Below, piece after piece: positions 24,401 to 41,139 of a stretch of 64,000 bases of DNA. The notes below the pieces were generated by a model, which was not told where the DNA came from, made no database searches, and saw only the letters and a program-made list of their open reading frames with translations. Position 1 is the stretch's first letter. Every line of letters starts with the position of its first letter. The stretch comes from Owenia fusiformis (taxonomy: Eukaryota > Annelida > Polychaeta > Sabellida > Oweniidae), in assembly GCA_903813345.2 (NCBI GenBank), contig CAIIXF020000001.1, forward strand, positions 35,931,366-35,995,365, in the 5' to 3' direction. The translations under genes were made by a program, and so were the position numbers.

Positions 24401-25848
24401 CTTTATACATGTAAAGAAATAGAATGAAAATCAATCATACTTTTCAGCTTTGGCCTACTTTTATGGTGAATATCATTATCAAAGGACAAGGTACCAATTT
24501 GGAATCATCTTGAGCAATTTTAGCTTATTTCAAGAAAATAATCATGAAAACAGCTATGATAGTCATACCATAACAGGTATGCCAGTCTGTCAATCTACAT
24601 TCCCCATGCATTGTCTGATTCTTTAGTTTTCATTTGATGAAAATTTCATATAAATTTAGAGCTATCATCATGACAACTGAAAAAATCAAAACTTTGGAAA
24701 AGATCTGAAATTTGGGACGGAATATTCACCTGAATACCATAGCTAACGTAGGCATAGCCAGGGGTGTGATGGGGAAACCCCCACCCCCTCCCATTAACCA
24801 ATAAAAATAGAACCATTAAAGAGAAGAGATTTAAAATGCTTTTGACTTGAAGCTTCTAGCTCAATTTTGAAGAAATTTTTGTAAAATTTAAGAACAATTA
24901 AACATTTTTTGAGTTGCTTATGCCGAGATCGCATCCCCCCTCATTGAAAGCTGGCTGCACCCTGATTGAAAGCTGGCTGCGCCCCTGATTAATAATTGCC
25001 ATTATGACATCATAATATAACACAATTTAAATTAGATAAGTTTATATCGTTATTAGGTTATTCTCTGCTATCAAATTTTAGAAGGAATACATGTCAGTCA
25101 ACTGGTCAAAATGTAACATTTCCCAAATAATTATTTTTATAGCAGATAGTTTTGCAACATACTGTTACCATAGCAACAACTTGAATTGGATATTTTCAGT
25201 ACATTTTTTCAATTTTTTATAACCATACATGTATTAATGAAATAAACTTATAAACTCAACGAAAATAAATAAACTAATTAACTACTTAAAAGCATTACTG
25301 ACGCTTTTAAAGACAATATTTCCACAGATTTATACATCATGATTGAAATAAAATGTGCAAGAACTAATGGTTATGACGTCATAATTAGTATGCAAATCAC
25401 TTTATTTGCATATTTTATAAATTGTTTCATTGCTCTTTCCATTACCTTTCATTTGGTACAAATCTGAGCAATATTGACGAAGATAGGGACCAAACACTGA
25501 AAAGAGCCCCTAAAAGTGGGTGTGGGATATTTACTTTGTTACCATAGCAACGCCATATCGGATTCAGATTTACCAACTTAATATTTCCTGATTGCATTAT
25601 CCATTATATCATATAATTTCATATAAATCTGAGCAATAATGACAGAGATAGGGGCCATACACTGAAAAGAGCCCCTAAAAGTGGGCGTGGCATATTTACT
25701 TGGTTACCATAGCAACGCCGTCGCGGATTCAGAATTGCCAACATCATTTTTCTTGATCAGTATCACGTATAGTTCATGAAAACATATGTCGCTTAGCTCG
25801 CCTCTAAAAAGGACACGGAGCCTCTTATTTGGACTTTTGCTCCCACAC
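21478..25848. mobile_element. 4.4-kb foldback element with repeated X-box and CRE palindromes
   Basis: The ends are inverted: GGGAGCAAA...CCGTGTCCTTTTTAGAGGC and TCGCTTAGCTCGCC blocks at the left (21480-21525) recur as complements at 25790-25845. Both arms continue inward through long imperfect matches. A module combining CCCACTTTTA(G)GGG, CATATTTAC and GTTGCTATGGTAAC recurs in both arms, and a cluster of C-rich GCCCCCAT motifs lies near 22500, 23560 and 24780. No transposase was recognised. This looks like a non-autonomous foldback element built by repeated internal duplication. The target duplication is uncertain. Confidence 0.7.
21596..21609 (+). promoter_or_regulatory. RFX X-box-like palindrome (first of a series)
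   Basis: GTTGCTATGGTAAC fits the RFX transcription factor X-box pattern (two GTTGCY/RGYAAC-like half sites). Perfect copies on either strand are at 21596-21609, 21769-21782, 22563-22576, 23505-23518, 24344-24357, 25164-25177, 25538-25551 and 25703-25716; a one-base variant is at 23944-23957. All lie inside the foldback element. Function is not shown by sequence. Confidence 0.5.
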
Positions 25849-27254
25849 TAATTAGATGCCATTTGAATATAAGATTTGGTGGTACATGGTCCAAGATAGC
25901 ACTTTCATCTTGAGCTTATATTTCATCTCATTAGATGTCATTAAACGTGTGCCCGTGTCAATATCTTATGGCAGTCACAATGGAAGAGAACACAATATTG
26001 AAGATAACAAAATGCTTATTATGTAATTATGGACCTATATTAATTAATTGCATTGGTATGTGTAATCATTTACATTCTAATAAAAAATACAATTTCCGTA
26101 GGAACATGCGCTTCTAGTTTCTGGCAGATGGCTATGATGTTTGGTTTGCATTTTGTGTTCCTAATTCAATTCTATGTTGTATATTATTATCAAAATATAT
26201 GCATGACATCATGTTTTTATATTTGCGTTATTTCTTTGAATTAAGTTTGAAAAATGCAAAGCAACATTTTTCTTTGCATGTGCTTTCCTCCAATTTTGAA
26301 AACCAGGGCATACGCTAATTTATGGAATGTTGGAAGTTCCATAACGTTCTCTTGAAAACCCATGTCTTTGTATAATCACATTAGGCCGATGCAAGGAAAA
26401 TAGTTGTGTAAATTGGTCCAGACTTGTAGCTAACGTATGGCGTATCTTGCATCTAATAAGAACTCAAAGCGTTTAAGGGGCGGAATATATTTTCCACATC
26501 TCATTCTTTTTGGCAGTTGAGCTACCACATCATTCAAGATGTACACTCGTATGGGCGTAGCCAGAAATGAGGCAGGCGAGATTCCTCGCTAAAAATTTAC
26601 ATCGATTTCTGTCATTCATGCAACCGTTCAACTGATACTTTGAAAACTAATGATCGTGTTTGATAGCGTTTTAGCTAAAAGTTGCCTCACTAAATTGATT
26701 TTGCCTCGCCATTCTGGCACGGTTATGCATTTTAGAGATAATGTCAATTTCAGAAAATATATCTTCAGAATGATAATTATTAACTAATGCTTAGTTTGCC
26801 TTGGGTACGTGCAATTATCATGATTAGGTGTAGACAGAATATGAATCTGAGGCGGGTATATGTTGTGTACGATTTAAAATGATAAGGAGAAAAATGAGAT
26901 AATTTTAGTGAAGCCAAACAACATCGTCTACGGTAGCAAGGGATGCGCGCGGACATAAAGATAAATGAGCTTAGTTCCCGTGTGACCAAACAAAACATCT
27001 TTATTTATTTAATATAAATACATGAAGCAAAAAGCAACCTTATCGAAGAAAATGCCATTTCCACGTCCGTACCTCTTAGAACCTTTAATTTAGTCAGTTT
27101 ATAATACACATGAATCGTTTACAGTAAGATGACATAACGATAAAAAGATCATCTCGGTCGTCCTGATCATTGTAACCCAGACATATCTTGTTTTGAGTCC
27201 ATTGGATGGTGTATTTTTAATCAAATTGCAAAGTGATTAAAACAAGATATGAAA
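25849..27254. other. Intergenic, no gene seen
   Basis: AT-rich sequence. A weak inverted repeat around 26548-26730 (GTAGCCAGAAATGAGGC facing GCCATTCTGGCAC) may be a degraded short element. No exon was recognised. Confidence 0.45.
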
Positions 27255-27259
27255 CATAC

Positions 27260-27480
27260 AGGGTGAGCCAAAAAATATAACAAATTTGAATAACTCAGTC
27301 ATCCAGCAGCGATTTGAACTCATATTTGGCACAATTAAACCTTGCTCAATATTCTTTCATTCTAAGTTTCAACGGTCTACTGTTAATGGTCACTTTGTGT
27401 TTTATGGCCATTTTAAAAGACATGCTCCAAATGTGGAAAAATCACCCGATATGAACCCCAAACATGAAATCAACATGGTG
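27260..27480. mobile_element. Mariner-like MITE, left part only
   Basis: It begins at about 27260 with CAGGGTGAGCCAAAAAATAT and shares internal blocks (CTCAGTCATCCAGCA, ATGCTCCAAATG, ATCACCC) with the complete element at 47764-48145. The right terminal repeat is missing, so it is a truncated copy. Confidence 0.6.
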
Positions 27481-27734
27481 TAAACTCAACATAATATTTC
27501 TAATACGTTTTCGCCAAGACGTCTTGGAATGTCACGTGTAAAATAGGGCTAATATGAATGTATTCGAAATAGCGCACAGAAATCCTGCATTCCGACAGGC
27601 GTACATACCCTTTACCACATAATATTACTGTATATAAGATGATCCAAATAAAGATTTAATTTGGTGTTATTTGGTGCTTCGTCGTTTTGCATAGACTAAA
27701 GATATAAAAAAAAGGTTTTGGTAAACGTGCTGCA

Positions 27735-27900
27735 CGGTAAAACCTGTATCAATGAATATATATCTTTCTCTAGTGAAAACCTCTTCTTATCAAATATTCC
27801 TCTGGCTTCTGTATGAAATTGCCTCTATAGAGTGAACATCTACCAACTTGGAACACATTTTTTGGGCTCCATATGTGTTCACTGTACACATGTTTTACTG
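27735..27900. mobile_element. Short pogo-like MITE
   Basis: The left end reads CGGTAAAACCTGTATCA and the right end is the complement of CAGTAAAACATGTGTACAG, followed by TA at 27901-27902. Internal GTGAACA(T)C motifs match the 3084-3949 element. At 166 bp it is an internally deleted relative. Confidence 0.65.
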
Positions 27901-28730
27901 TAGTTGCATCGGATGACCATAACTCTTATTCAAATAAAGAACAATCTTAAAATCAAATTTTGCATTTTCGTATTTCAAGATACACTCCACTTACCTTTTG
28001 GAACGACTAACAATCCACAGTTCATACCATTATATGTATTTAGCTTCATCTTCATCAAATAATTTTACTTCAAATAGTCAAGTTACCGTAAAAATGACCA
28101 TATCAGGCGATAGATCGACATTAGGCACTACGAAAGGCAAATACCCTACACTGAAATGAAGTTGACTATCATTTCCATGAGTTACCATGCAATATAAGTT
28201 GGATTGCAGTACAAACTGAGAAAAAAGCTTAAAAGTTGTCGTATATACATCTCAGAATTTGAATTTTGTACTTTATTACGTTTCATTTTTCAGAATACTT
28301 TACGAAAGAGATTTGACACGCTCGCTCCTCTTAAGTGTAGTTGTAAAGTATATATTATAAATCTAAATTCTTAACGTACTTCAGATTTGAAAATGCAATG
28401 TCACAGCGGACAAAAAAATGAAGCATTTTTTTTTATGAAAAAAAATTAAAAATACCAAAGACATCAAGATCTCATTAATACCTTCAGAGTTATGCTTAAA
28501 ACATATGTAAATATTATCATGTCACTTTGTTGTACCATTAAAAAGAAATAAAAGAAATGGTACATTTTGGAGTATGATTATGATACTCCGGCGCCGTTTT
28601 CAATAGCTTTTAGTCTAGCTTTTAGATCCTCGGGAACCTGTCTATAGGTGTATAATGAAAATGATGATAACTATAGTAAGTAGCAGAAGGTTTTCGAAAT
28701 GAATGAAGTGGATGAGCTACTCCCGAAGTA

Positions 28731-29026
28731 CAGGGTGTACCAAAAATGCAACCCACTTAACAAAGCATAACCAATAGAGTTTGACAATTTTTTCATCATA
28801 ATTTATAAGTTGGTTAATGTTCTTTAAGTTGACAAAGTTTCATCATTGTAGAATGTGTATGTCCCATTTGCTGTTCATTTGAAGAATGTGCTACAAATGG
28901 CTAACACTTCTCCACAGACAGACTTCCACATGCCGTGTGAACTTAATTATGCTAAAAAAGATTTTGTTAAACTCTTGGTTAAAAAGATATGAATTGTTGG
29001 GTTGGTTGCATTTTTGGTACACCCTG
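28731..29026. mobile_element. Mariner-like MITE with perfect TA duplication
   Basis: The ends CAGGGTGTACCAAAAATGCA and its inverted copy enclose 296 bp, flanked by TA at 28729-28730 and 29027-29028. Terminal repeats and TA duplication fit Tc1/mariner. No transposase frame is present. It sits immediately upstream of the P450 fragments. Confidence 0.8.
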
Positions 29027-29162
29027 TAATTGGCACTCAACGAGTAAAACATTAAATATGGGGATAAAGCAACACTTGTTGCAATACTCGAAATACAAAT
29101 AATGATGATTTTCAGGTAACAGGAGAAACTATTTCCAAGGAATATGACTATTACGGTATAGT

Positions 29163-29345
29163 AGATTAGTAGAACGGCTAGAAAGAACAAGTGAAGAAGT
29201 AATGGGACAAGGAGGGGGGATAGAATTGGAAATGTTTCCCTGGCTACGGTTCTTTGGAAATAGAGCCTATAAGGTTCTTGTGGAATATTTGCGTGTAAGA
29301 GATGATCTCTTTGGTCGTTGGATAACTGAATACAAAAAAATTTAA
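29163..29345 (+). pseudogene. Cytochrome P450 internal exon fragment (CYP17/CYP1-like)
   Basis: The frame starting at 29163 reads RLVERLERTSEE, then MFPWLRFFGNRAYK, VLVEYLRVRDDLFGRWITEYK and a stop at 29343. This resembles the helix F-G region of CYP17 and CYP1 proteins (VPWLKIFPNKTLEKL..., KIRNDLL...ENYK). No GT donor follows ITEYK before the stop. On the 5' side the likely continuation (KEYDYYG) is in another frame. Both suggest decay. A short in-frame stretch near 29671-29715 (EKFREKFQRGR) may be the next piece. The I-helix and K-helix exons were not found. Alternatively this is a real exon of a gene whose splice sites I misread. Confidence 0.5.
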
Positions 29346-30142
29346 AAAACTATTTTTATAGTAATGGAGAAGTTATCATATTTTATCAATAGCGTTGTTT
29401 GATAGTCTTGCCTCAAGACTCTGTAAGTGTACTTATTAGTCGTTGGGTGACCCCAAAAAACAGAACCCTCTAAAAGTGTAATTATTTCTGAAATACCTAT
29501 CCCTATCAACCCAATCTTTTGTGTGCATTAACTAGAATCTATTGATGATAATATGATATAGGCCTAAAGGTTGTTTCATAAAATTGATTATTTGTGATAT
29601 CATGGGTGATCTTAGAATGTGTCCAATTTTCGGAAAATCAACATTTTGACAAAATCATATCTTGAGATTTTATGAGAAATTCAGAGAGAAATTCCAAAGA
29701 GGACGTAAGATCAAAGTCTAATTTAATATTTTAATGAAAAATGAAGAATAATTAAGCAATGGTAAAAATCAGATGACTGAAATGCCTGGCCTCTGAGCAA
29801 GAACACCTCAAACGCTGTACAAAATTCAAAATTCTGAATTTTCAAGAAATCGTTAAGACAGCAGAATGATCAGTCAAGAGCACTATATGACATGCGGTAT
29901 CAAAATCGGATATTTAAAAACGAGTTGAAAGAGGGAGAAAGGAGACCCTTTACAGTTAAACACCCGAATGGAAATAATGATCAGCTTTCCTATCTTGGGA
30001 GGTTTCTAGGAATGGGGTATGAGAACACCTGAAAGCACTATGTGTGATTGCATTGAACGTAGTTTCAAAAGCACCACTCAGAAGTTTCAACATTTATGAT
30101 ATAAGTGTTCTTTTCGTTACCATTATATCATGTATATTCTAG

Positions 30143-30365
30143 CTTCCTGCCATTCGGTGCTGGTAGACGGGTGTGTTTGGGTGAAAATCTTGCCAAAGCG
30201 CGGCTTTTTCTTATGGTGACATGCTTCTTACAAAAGTTCAAGTTCTATCCTGAGGAGGACAACAATATTCCTTCTTCTGATCCAAGGACATTCACTATGG
30301 GAATAACTTTGAGACCTCCACCATATACATATATATTATACAGTATCATAAGATCATATATATAA
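30143..30365 (+). CDS. Cytochrome P450 last exon with haem-binding loop
   Basis: After a TTCTAG acceptor (30137-30142) the frame reads FLPFGAGRRVCLGENLAKAR, which contains the P450 haem ligand signature F-x-x-G-x-R-x-C-x-G. The C-terminal beta region follows, and a stop lies at 30363-30365. An AATAAA is at 30416-30421. The pattern resembles the ends of CYP17/CYP1/CYP2-type microsomal enzymes, which oxidise steroids or lipophilic compounds. It should join upstream exons on the plus strand, but only a helix F-G fragment at 29163-29345 was found. The exon is intact; whether it belongs to a working gene with distant exons or to a relic cannot be decided here. Confidence 0.85.
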
Positions 30366-30519
30366 TATATATATGTACAATAATATTATATCTACAATAA
30401 TTGCAAAATTGAGAAAATAAACTAGTGTCGTGGTGTAGCAAATTTTACTGTGTCTTGAAGGATTACATTTAACAGGAATGATGCGCATGACAATTTCATG
30501 ATTTTAACAGCTCAACGTA

Positions 30520-30722
30520 TGGCATGATTGGGGTAAGGTTTGATTGGGGTATGGTATGATTGGGGTAAGGGTTGATTTGGGTATGACATAATTGGGGTAT
30601 GGTATGAATGTGGTAAGGGTTGATTGGGGTATGGTATGATTGGCCAGATTTGGGTAAGGTTTGATTGGGGCATGGTATGATTGGGGTATGACATGATAGG
30701 GGTATGGTATGATTGTGGTGTG
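30520..30722. repeat. Degenerate GGTATGATTGGG minisatellite
   Basis: Irregular tandem repeats of motifs such as GGTATGATTGGGGTA and AAGGTTTGATTGGGG, with a unit of roughly 10-20 bp. Open frames across it on the minus strand (repeated SYHTP/YPN) are a by-product of the repeat. Confidence 0.8.
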
Positions 30723-30869
30723 ATTTAGATTAATGAGCACAACAGACAACGCTTCATCAGAGAGCGAGGGCCTTAAAATATAATACCCAGAGAAAATGAA
30801 TCGGCCCATGTCAAGTTTAAATCAACTGATCACCCTTCTGCTAAATTGTGTTGTGATCCAGTAAAGATC

Positions 30870-31369
30870 AGGCTTTGTATAAAAACCTCCTACCTCATAC
30901 CCACCTACCCACCTACGTTGGACATGATACAGTCTTTGAAGGGTTCAATTTTAGAGATCTTAGTTTATTAAATCTTAGTTTATGATGAATTATAGATGCA
31001 TTTGTAACGACCCTTGATAGCATGTTGCTACTACAGCCCTGCTGGGTTCGATTCCCACTCGGGGCCTCGAGTTTAGCACACTTTCTTTCAATTTCTTTTT
31101 CTGGCTTGTTGGACCTATGCTCACAGTCGTTAGTTAGTTATTCCCCTGGGGTGCCCTCGGGTCATTACACATTACAATGCACCTATATGCCTTTATCTAT
31201 GCATCTGTCATCCGTAGAGTCATAAAATAAAGCCCGAATTGTAGAAATGTTAATAATTAGAGCTATTTTGAGATTTAAAAATCTTTAAATTGAACCCTTC
31301 AATGACTGTATCATGTTCTTCGTAGATGGGTAGGTGGGTATGAGGTACGAGGTTTTTTATACAAAGCCT
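30870..31369. mobile_element. Inverted-repeat element containing a tRNA-derived SINE-like core
   Basis: The left arm (30870-30962) with ACCTCATACCCACCTACCCA and TTGAAGGGTTCAATTT faces an inverted right arm (about 31277-31369). Between the arms lies a sequence with an RNA polymerase III B-box described separately, so a SINE probably inserted into a foldback element, or the arms captured it. Confidence 0.65.
31015..31240 (+). mobile_element. tRNA-derived SINE-like sequence
   Basis: GGGTTCGATTCCCACTCGGGG at about 31046-31066 contains a canonical tRNA B box (GGTTCGATTCC) with a T-arm-like stem. TAGCATGTTGC at 31018 could be a weak A box. The downstream non-tRNA body lacks a folded tRNA continuation, so this is not a tRNA gene. 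The 3' end is not defined. Confidence 0.5.
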
Positions 31370-33100
31370 AATGCAAATCAATAACAAAGAATGATAACTT
31401 ATTTTATCCCATTTTTAGTTGTGTATTTATTTCCCAAGAAAAAGAAAATATGGTAGATGTTTACTCCATACTTCTATTTTCCAAGCACATGTACATTCGT
31501 GTTCAAATAAATTAACCTGTTTGGTTTATTATCTGCACTTAAATTGAAGAGATAAAGGGAAAATTAAGAGCAAAATATAGTCATATATTATCATCACAAC
31601 AATTTTGTTCTTTTTTAAAATAAATCTGAAATATCTGAAATATTATTCTAAATAATAATAATAAAAATAAGTTATTTTGCTGAGGGTTCAATGTGGAATT
31701 GAATAGATTGTCCTCAGTTCTTGACAAATATCCATTTCATTAAATACTGTTTGATTACTTTTTGCAAATGACCAAGCAAAATGTGACACCATAAACAATA
31801 CTTTATCATGCAAACTTAAACTCTGTAGAGCTTTTTTCTAAAACATTTCCAATGATAATTATGATACATCCCTCCAACATGTCCAAGGAAAAAGGTACAT
31901 TTCTAACCATGTTAATGTATTGGAAATAATTTATTACTTCAGTCTTTCCAGAAAATGTTAAAAAAACAATATTTGGTCATTTCAATCATTGAATTCCTTT
32001 TACCTTTAAATGGTTAGGCGGAGATTTACACCAATGGTTAGGGGGGCATATCTGTGATCTCGGAAATGAACAATGAGGTATCATTGGAAAGTTGTATTAG
32101 GTATCATTGGAAAGTTTATTCAATCCCCAGTATTATAAGGGTTTATCATTTAAAGTCAAAACAAGGAAGAAAAGCCAGAAAGTTTCAGATCAAAAGACAA
32201 ACTACAAAAACCTATTAACAAATACCTTAGGGGCAGGTTTTTCCCCACCACCCACCCCTAACTATTTAAGGGTTAAGAAGAAAACAAAAACTTTGTGCAT
32301 GTTAAATGTACATTGTAGGCCAACTACAGCATGTTTACAATATTTACATGTTTCTCTTCAGTGAATCACAGGATGTGAACTAATGCTACATTACGGTTGA
32401 AAATTTGAACTGCACTTTTTAATAGATGATCCCAACTTCACTCAATAATCCTCATCTTCAACTATTAATACATCATCATGGTATAGGTCTGACCAATAAA
32501 AGAACAAGTTGTCCAAGGCCTCAGCAAATTATAAAGTTTAAAGCTTTTGGATATCAAACTACTAATGTTGGTCTGTCTGTTCTATTAAGTTGAATTATAA
32601 TTTCCAAATTCCATCTATTTTCAATAAAATGGTGCCTCAGTTATCAAAGTATAACATAACTGTGTTAAGTGCCCTGACTTCCATTTTAACATGTACCAAA
32701 TCATCTCCTTCCATTTCAAGTGTGGAAATCTTGCAGAAAGACTTCATTAATATCGCAAAGACATATATCACAATGATAGATATATACTATTACAATTAAC
32801 ATTAATTTGCTGCATTCAGTCAAGTGAATTGTTGATGCTTAACATAATTATTTCTCCTGAACTTTCAGATAAGCCCAGCTGATAGCTTATAATAAACATG
32901 TACATGTAAGTTCAAAACAACTTTCATGAAGGAACAGTCTTGATAGTTTTTCATACACAAATATGATTTTGATTGTCCAACTTTTTCAAAAAGTAAAGGC
33001 ATGTCGCATCTCTAAAAATATAATTTTTTGGACAATGTTTAAGTTATCATTGATATTGCTTACATATATGTAATTATTATTGATATCATTTTTGACAGCA
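31370..33100. other. Intergenic, no gene seen
   Basis: AT-rich sequence with random short frames. A small imperfect duplication (ATGAGGTATCATTGGAAAGTT) occurs near 32070-32120. Nothing else is supported. Confidence 0.5.
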
Positions 33101-33106
33101 CCTCTC

Positions 33107-33690
33107 AATAGACTAATACGCGATAGACGAAAACATGGTCATTAACATAAATATCTCCCGCAATGCATCACTTCGAATGGGACAAATTTTCAATGGTCCG
33201 GTGATTAAACCAAATTCTCCCAACCTTAAAACCATGTTTTCGCGTATTGTCGGGACGATAAAGGTCATACTAATTTCAAGTAACAACCCTCACAATTGAT
33301 ATAAGTCAAACATATAAAAACATGACATCAAACCCGCGTTATATACACAAGAACTCGCTTCTTTTTCATATCGAGTCATCGAGGCTCAGCTTCCGGTAAC
33401 TAAGTCGGTGACGTCACCAAAGAACATTTCATGATTATCGTCAGTTTCGAAAAATATTCGTGAAAACGCTTGGAAAATTGCCATAAGGACCTATATTTTT
33501 ATCGATTGTGCAAATATCCGTGAAGAGGAATGTCAAATAATGCTGAAATGATGTGTTCAAAATCGGACTCAGTATATTTCAATGGAAAAAAACCCGGATG
33601 TAAAAAATCTGTTCTCGGAATTGGAGCTCTTCAAAAGGGGAGGTGAGAATATTGTTGTCATTCTGAACTATCGCGTACACCTCTATTGAT
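33107..33690. mobile_element. Possible inverted-repeat element
   Basis: CAATAGACTAATACGCGATAG at the left is mirrored by CTATCGCGTACACCTCTATTG at about 33668-33690, with a few mismatches. A second inverted pair, ACGAAAACATGG / CCATGTTTTCGCG, lies near 33127 and 33232. The interior includes a 12-bp GGTGACGTCACC palindrome at 33407-33418. Confidence 0.4.
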
Positions 33691-33716
33691 TATTCAATAT
33701 ATGTAGGTTTTTCAAT

Positions 33717-33870
33717 CATTTATATCATTCTTCAATCATTCATATCATCTTTCAATCAATCATATCATCTTTCAATCATTCATATCATCTTGCAATCAAT
33801 CATATCATCTTTCAATCATTCATATCATCTTTCAATCAATCATATCATCTTTCAATCATTTATATCATCT
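33717..33870. repeat. 20-bp minisatellite
   Basis: About seven to eight tandem units close to TTTCAATCATTCATATCATC, with alternating CATT/CAAT variants that suggest a 40-bp higher-order unit. Confidence 0.9.
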
Positions 33871-34415
33871 TGAACAAACAGTGTCCTTTGCAAATTTTCA
33901 AACAAAATAAACTATAAAAAAATTATGTTAAGAATTTCATTTTCGCAATAATATAATATGAATCCTCACTAAGAGCGGATTTCAATAAAATGTCATGAGA
34001 ATAGCACCCTGAATTCAGAGTAGTCAGTCATACCAGGCCTTCTTCCATTCTCTTTCATTGTCTTTTTGACAATAGCCCAGTTTACACGACACATAGCATT
34101 CCTTCTTGGATTAAACATTTTAGAAAAATCAATTGATTTACACTTCCTTTGTAAAATGTTTTAATGCTAAGATGTCCTGCTATGGCTGGGGTCCTAAACC
34201 ATTTTAGTCGAGTGCTAGAGCTTGACTCTGATTGGCTGATGTTAATGATTTTTGACGAACTAATGACTTGTTGAGCAAGCAGTATTCCCGGAGTATTCGT
34301 GAGGGTGAAAGAATAAACCAGGACTTTACAATAGTGTTTACAGTATGTCATGTGTGTTTAGCTAAGTCATTCTAAAAATATAATTCATCTAATTCTATCC
34401 TACAAGGAAGTGTTG

Positions 34416-40605
<6,190 letters not shown>

Positions 40606-41139
40606 GGTACTCACCTAGTTACGCTGACGATACGTCAGCGTAACAAGATGGAAGAACTTCCGTGCTTCGTTTTCGGTAAGACATTTTTATTTCTCGATTC
40701 TACACCACTTATAAGTCAAGTTGTGGACAATAATTTGGCTCAAAGTTAAGGAAGATAGTCTAGTTTGAGAATATACAGGCGGTTCTATATTTGGTATATT
40801 AACGAAGACGCAATTTACATATTTAGTCCCTCGCTTTTGTTACGTTGACGATCTTCATGAATATTGCCAATGTGACAATATTCATGAAGATCGTCAACGT
40901 AACAAAGGCGAGGGACTAAATATGTGAACTGCGTCTTTGTTAATATACCAAACATAGAACCGCCTGCATATTATCAAACTAGACTATCTTCCTTTACTTA
41001 TTAGAGCCAAATTATTGTTCACAACTTGACTCATAAGTGGTGTAGAATCGAGAAATAAAAATATCTTACCGAAAACGAAGCCCGGAAGTTCTTCCATCTT
41101 GTTACGCTGATGTATCGTCAGCGTAACTAGGTGAGTACC
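40606..41139. mobile_element. Near-perfect palindromic foldback element
   Basis: The two halves (40606-40868 and 40880-41139) are almost exact reverse complements from GGTACTCACCTAGTTACGCT inward to a centre near 40874. The ends carry an additional local hairpin (GTTACGCTGAC-gatac-GTCAGCGTAAC). The near identity of the arms indicates a young element or recent arm conversion. A 534-bp hairpin could form in single-stranded DNA or RNA. No clear target duplication or protein. Confidence 0.85.

Noticed and set aside
30504-30809. 101-codon proline/tyrosine-rich minus-strand frame
   Set aside because: It is produced by the GGTATGATTGGG minisatellite and has no other support.
31015-31090. tRNA gene suggested by the GGTTCGATTCC box
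   Set aside because: No acceptor stem, anticodon arm or correctly spaced A box could be drawn; a SINE-like origin fits better.
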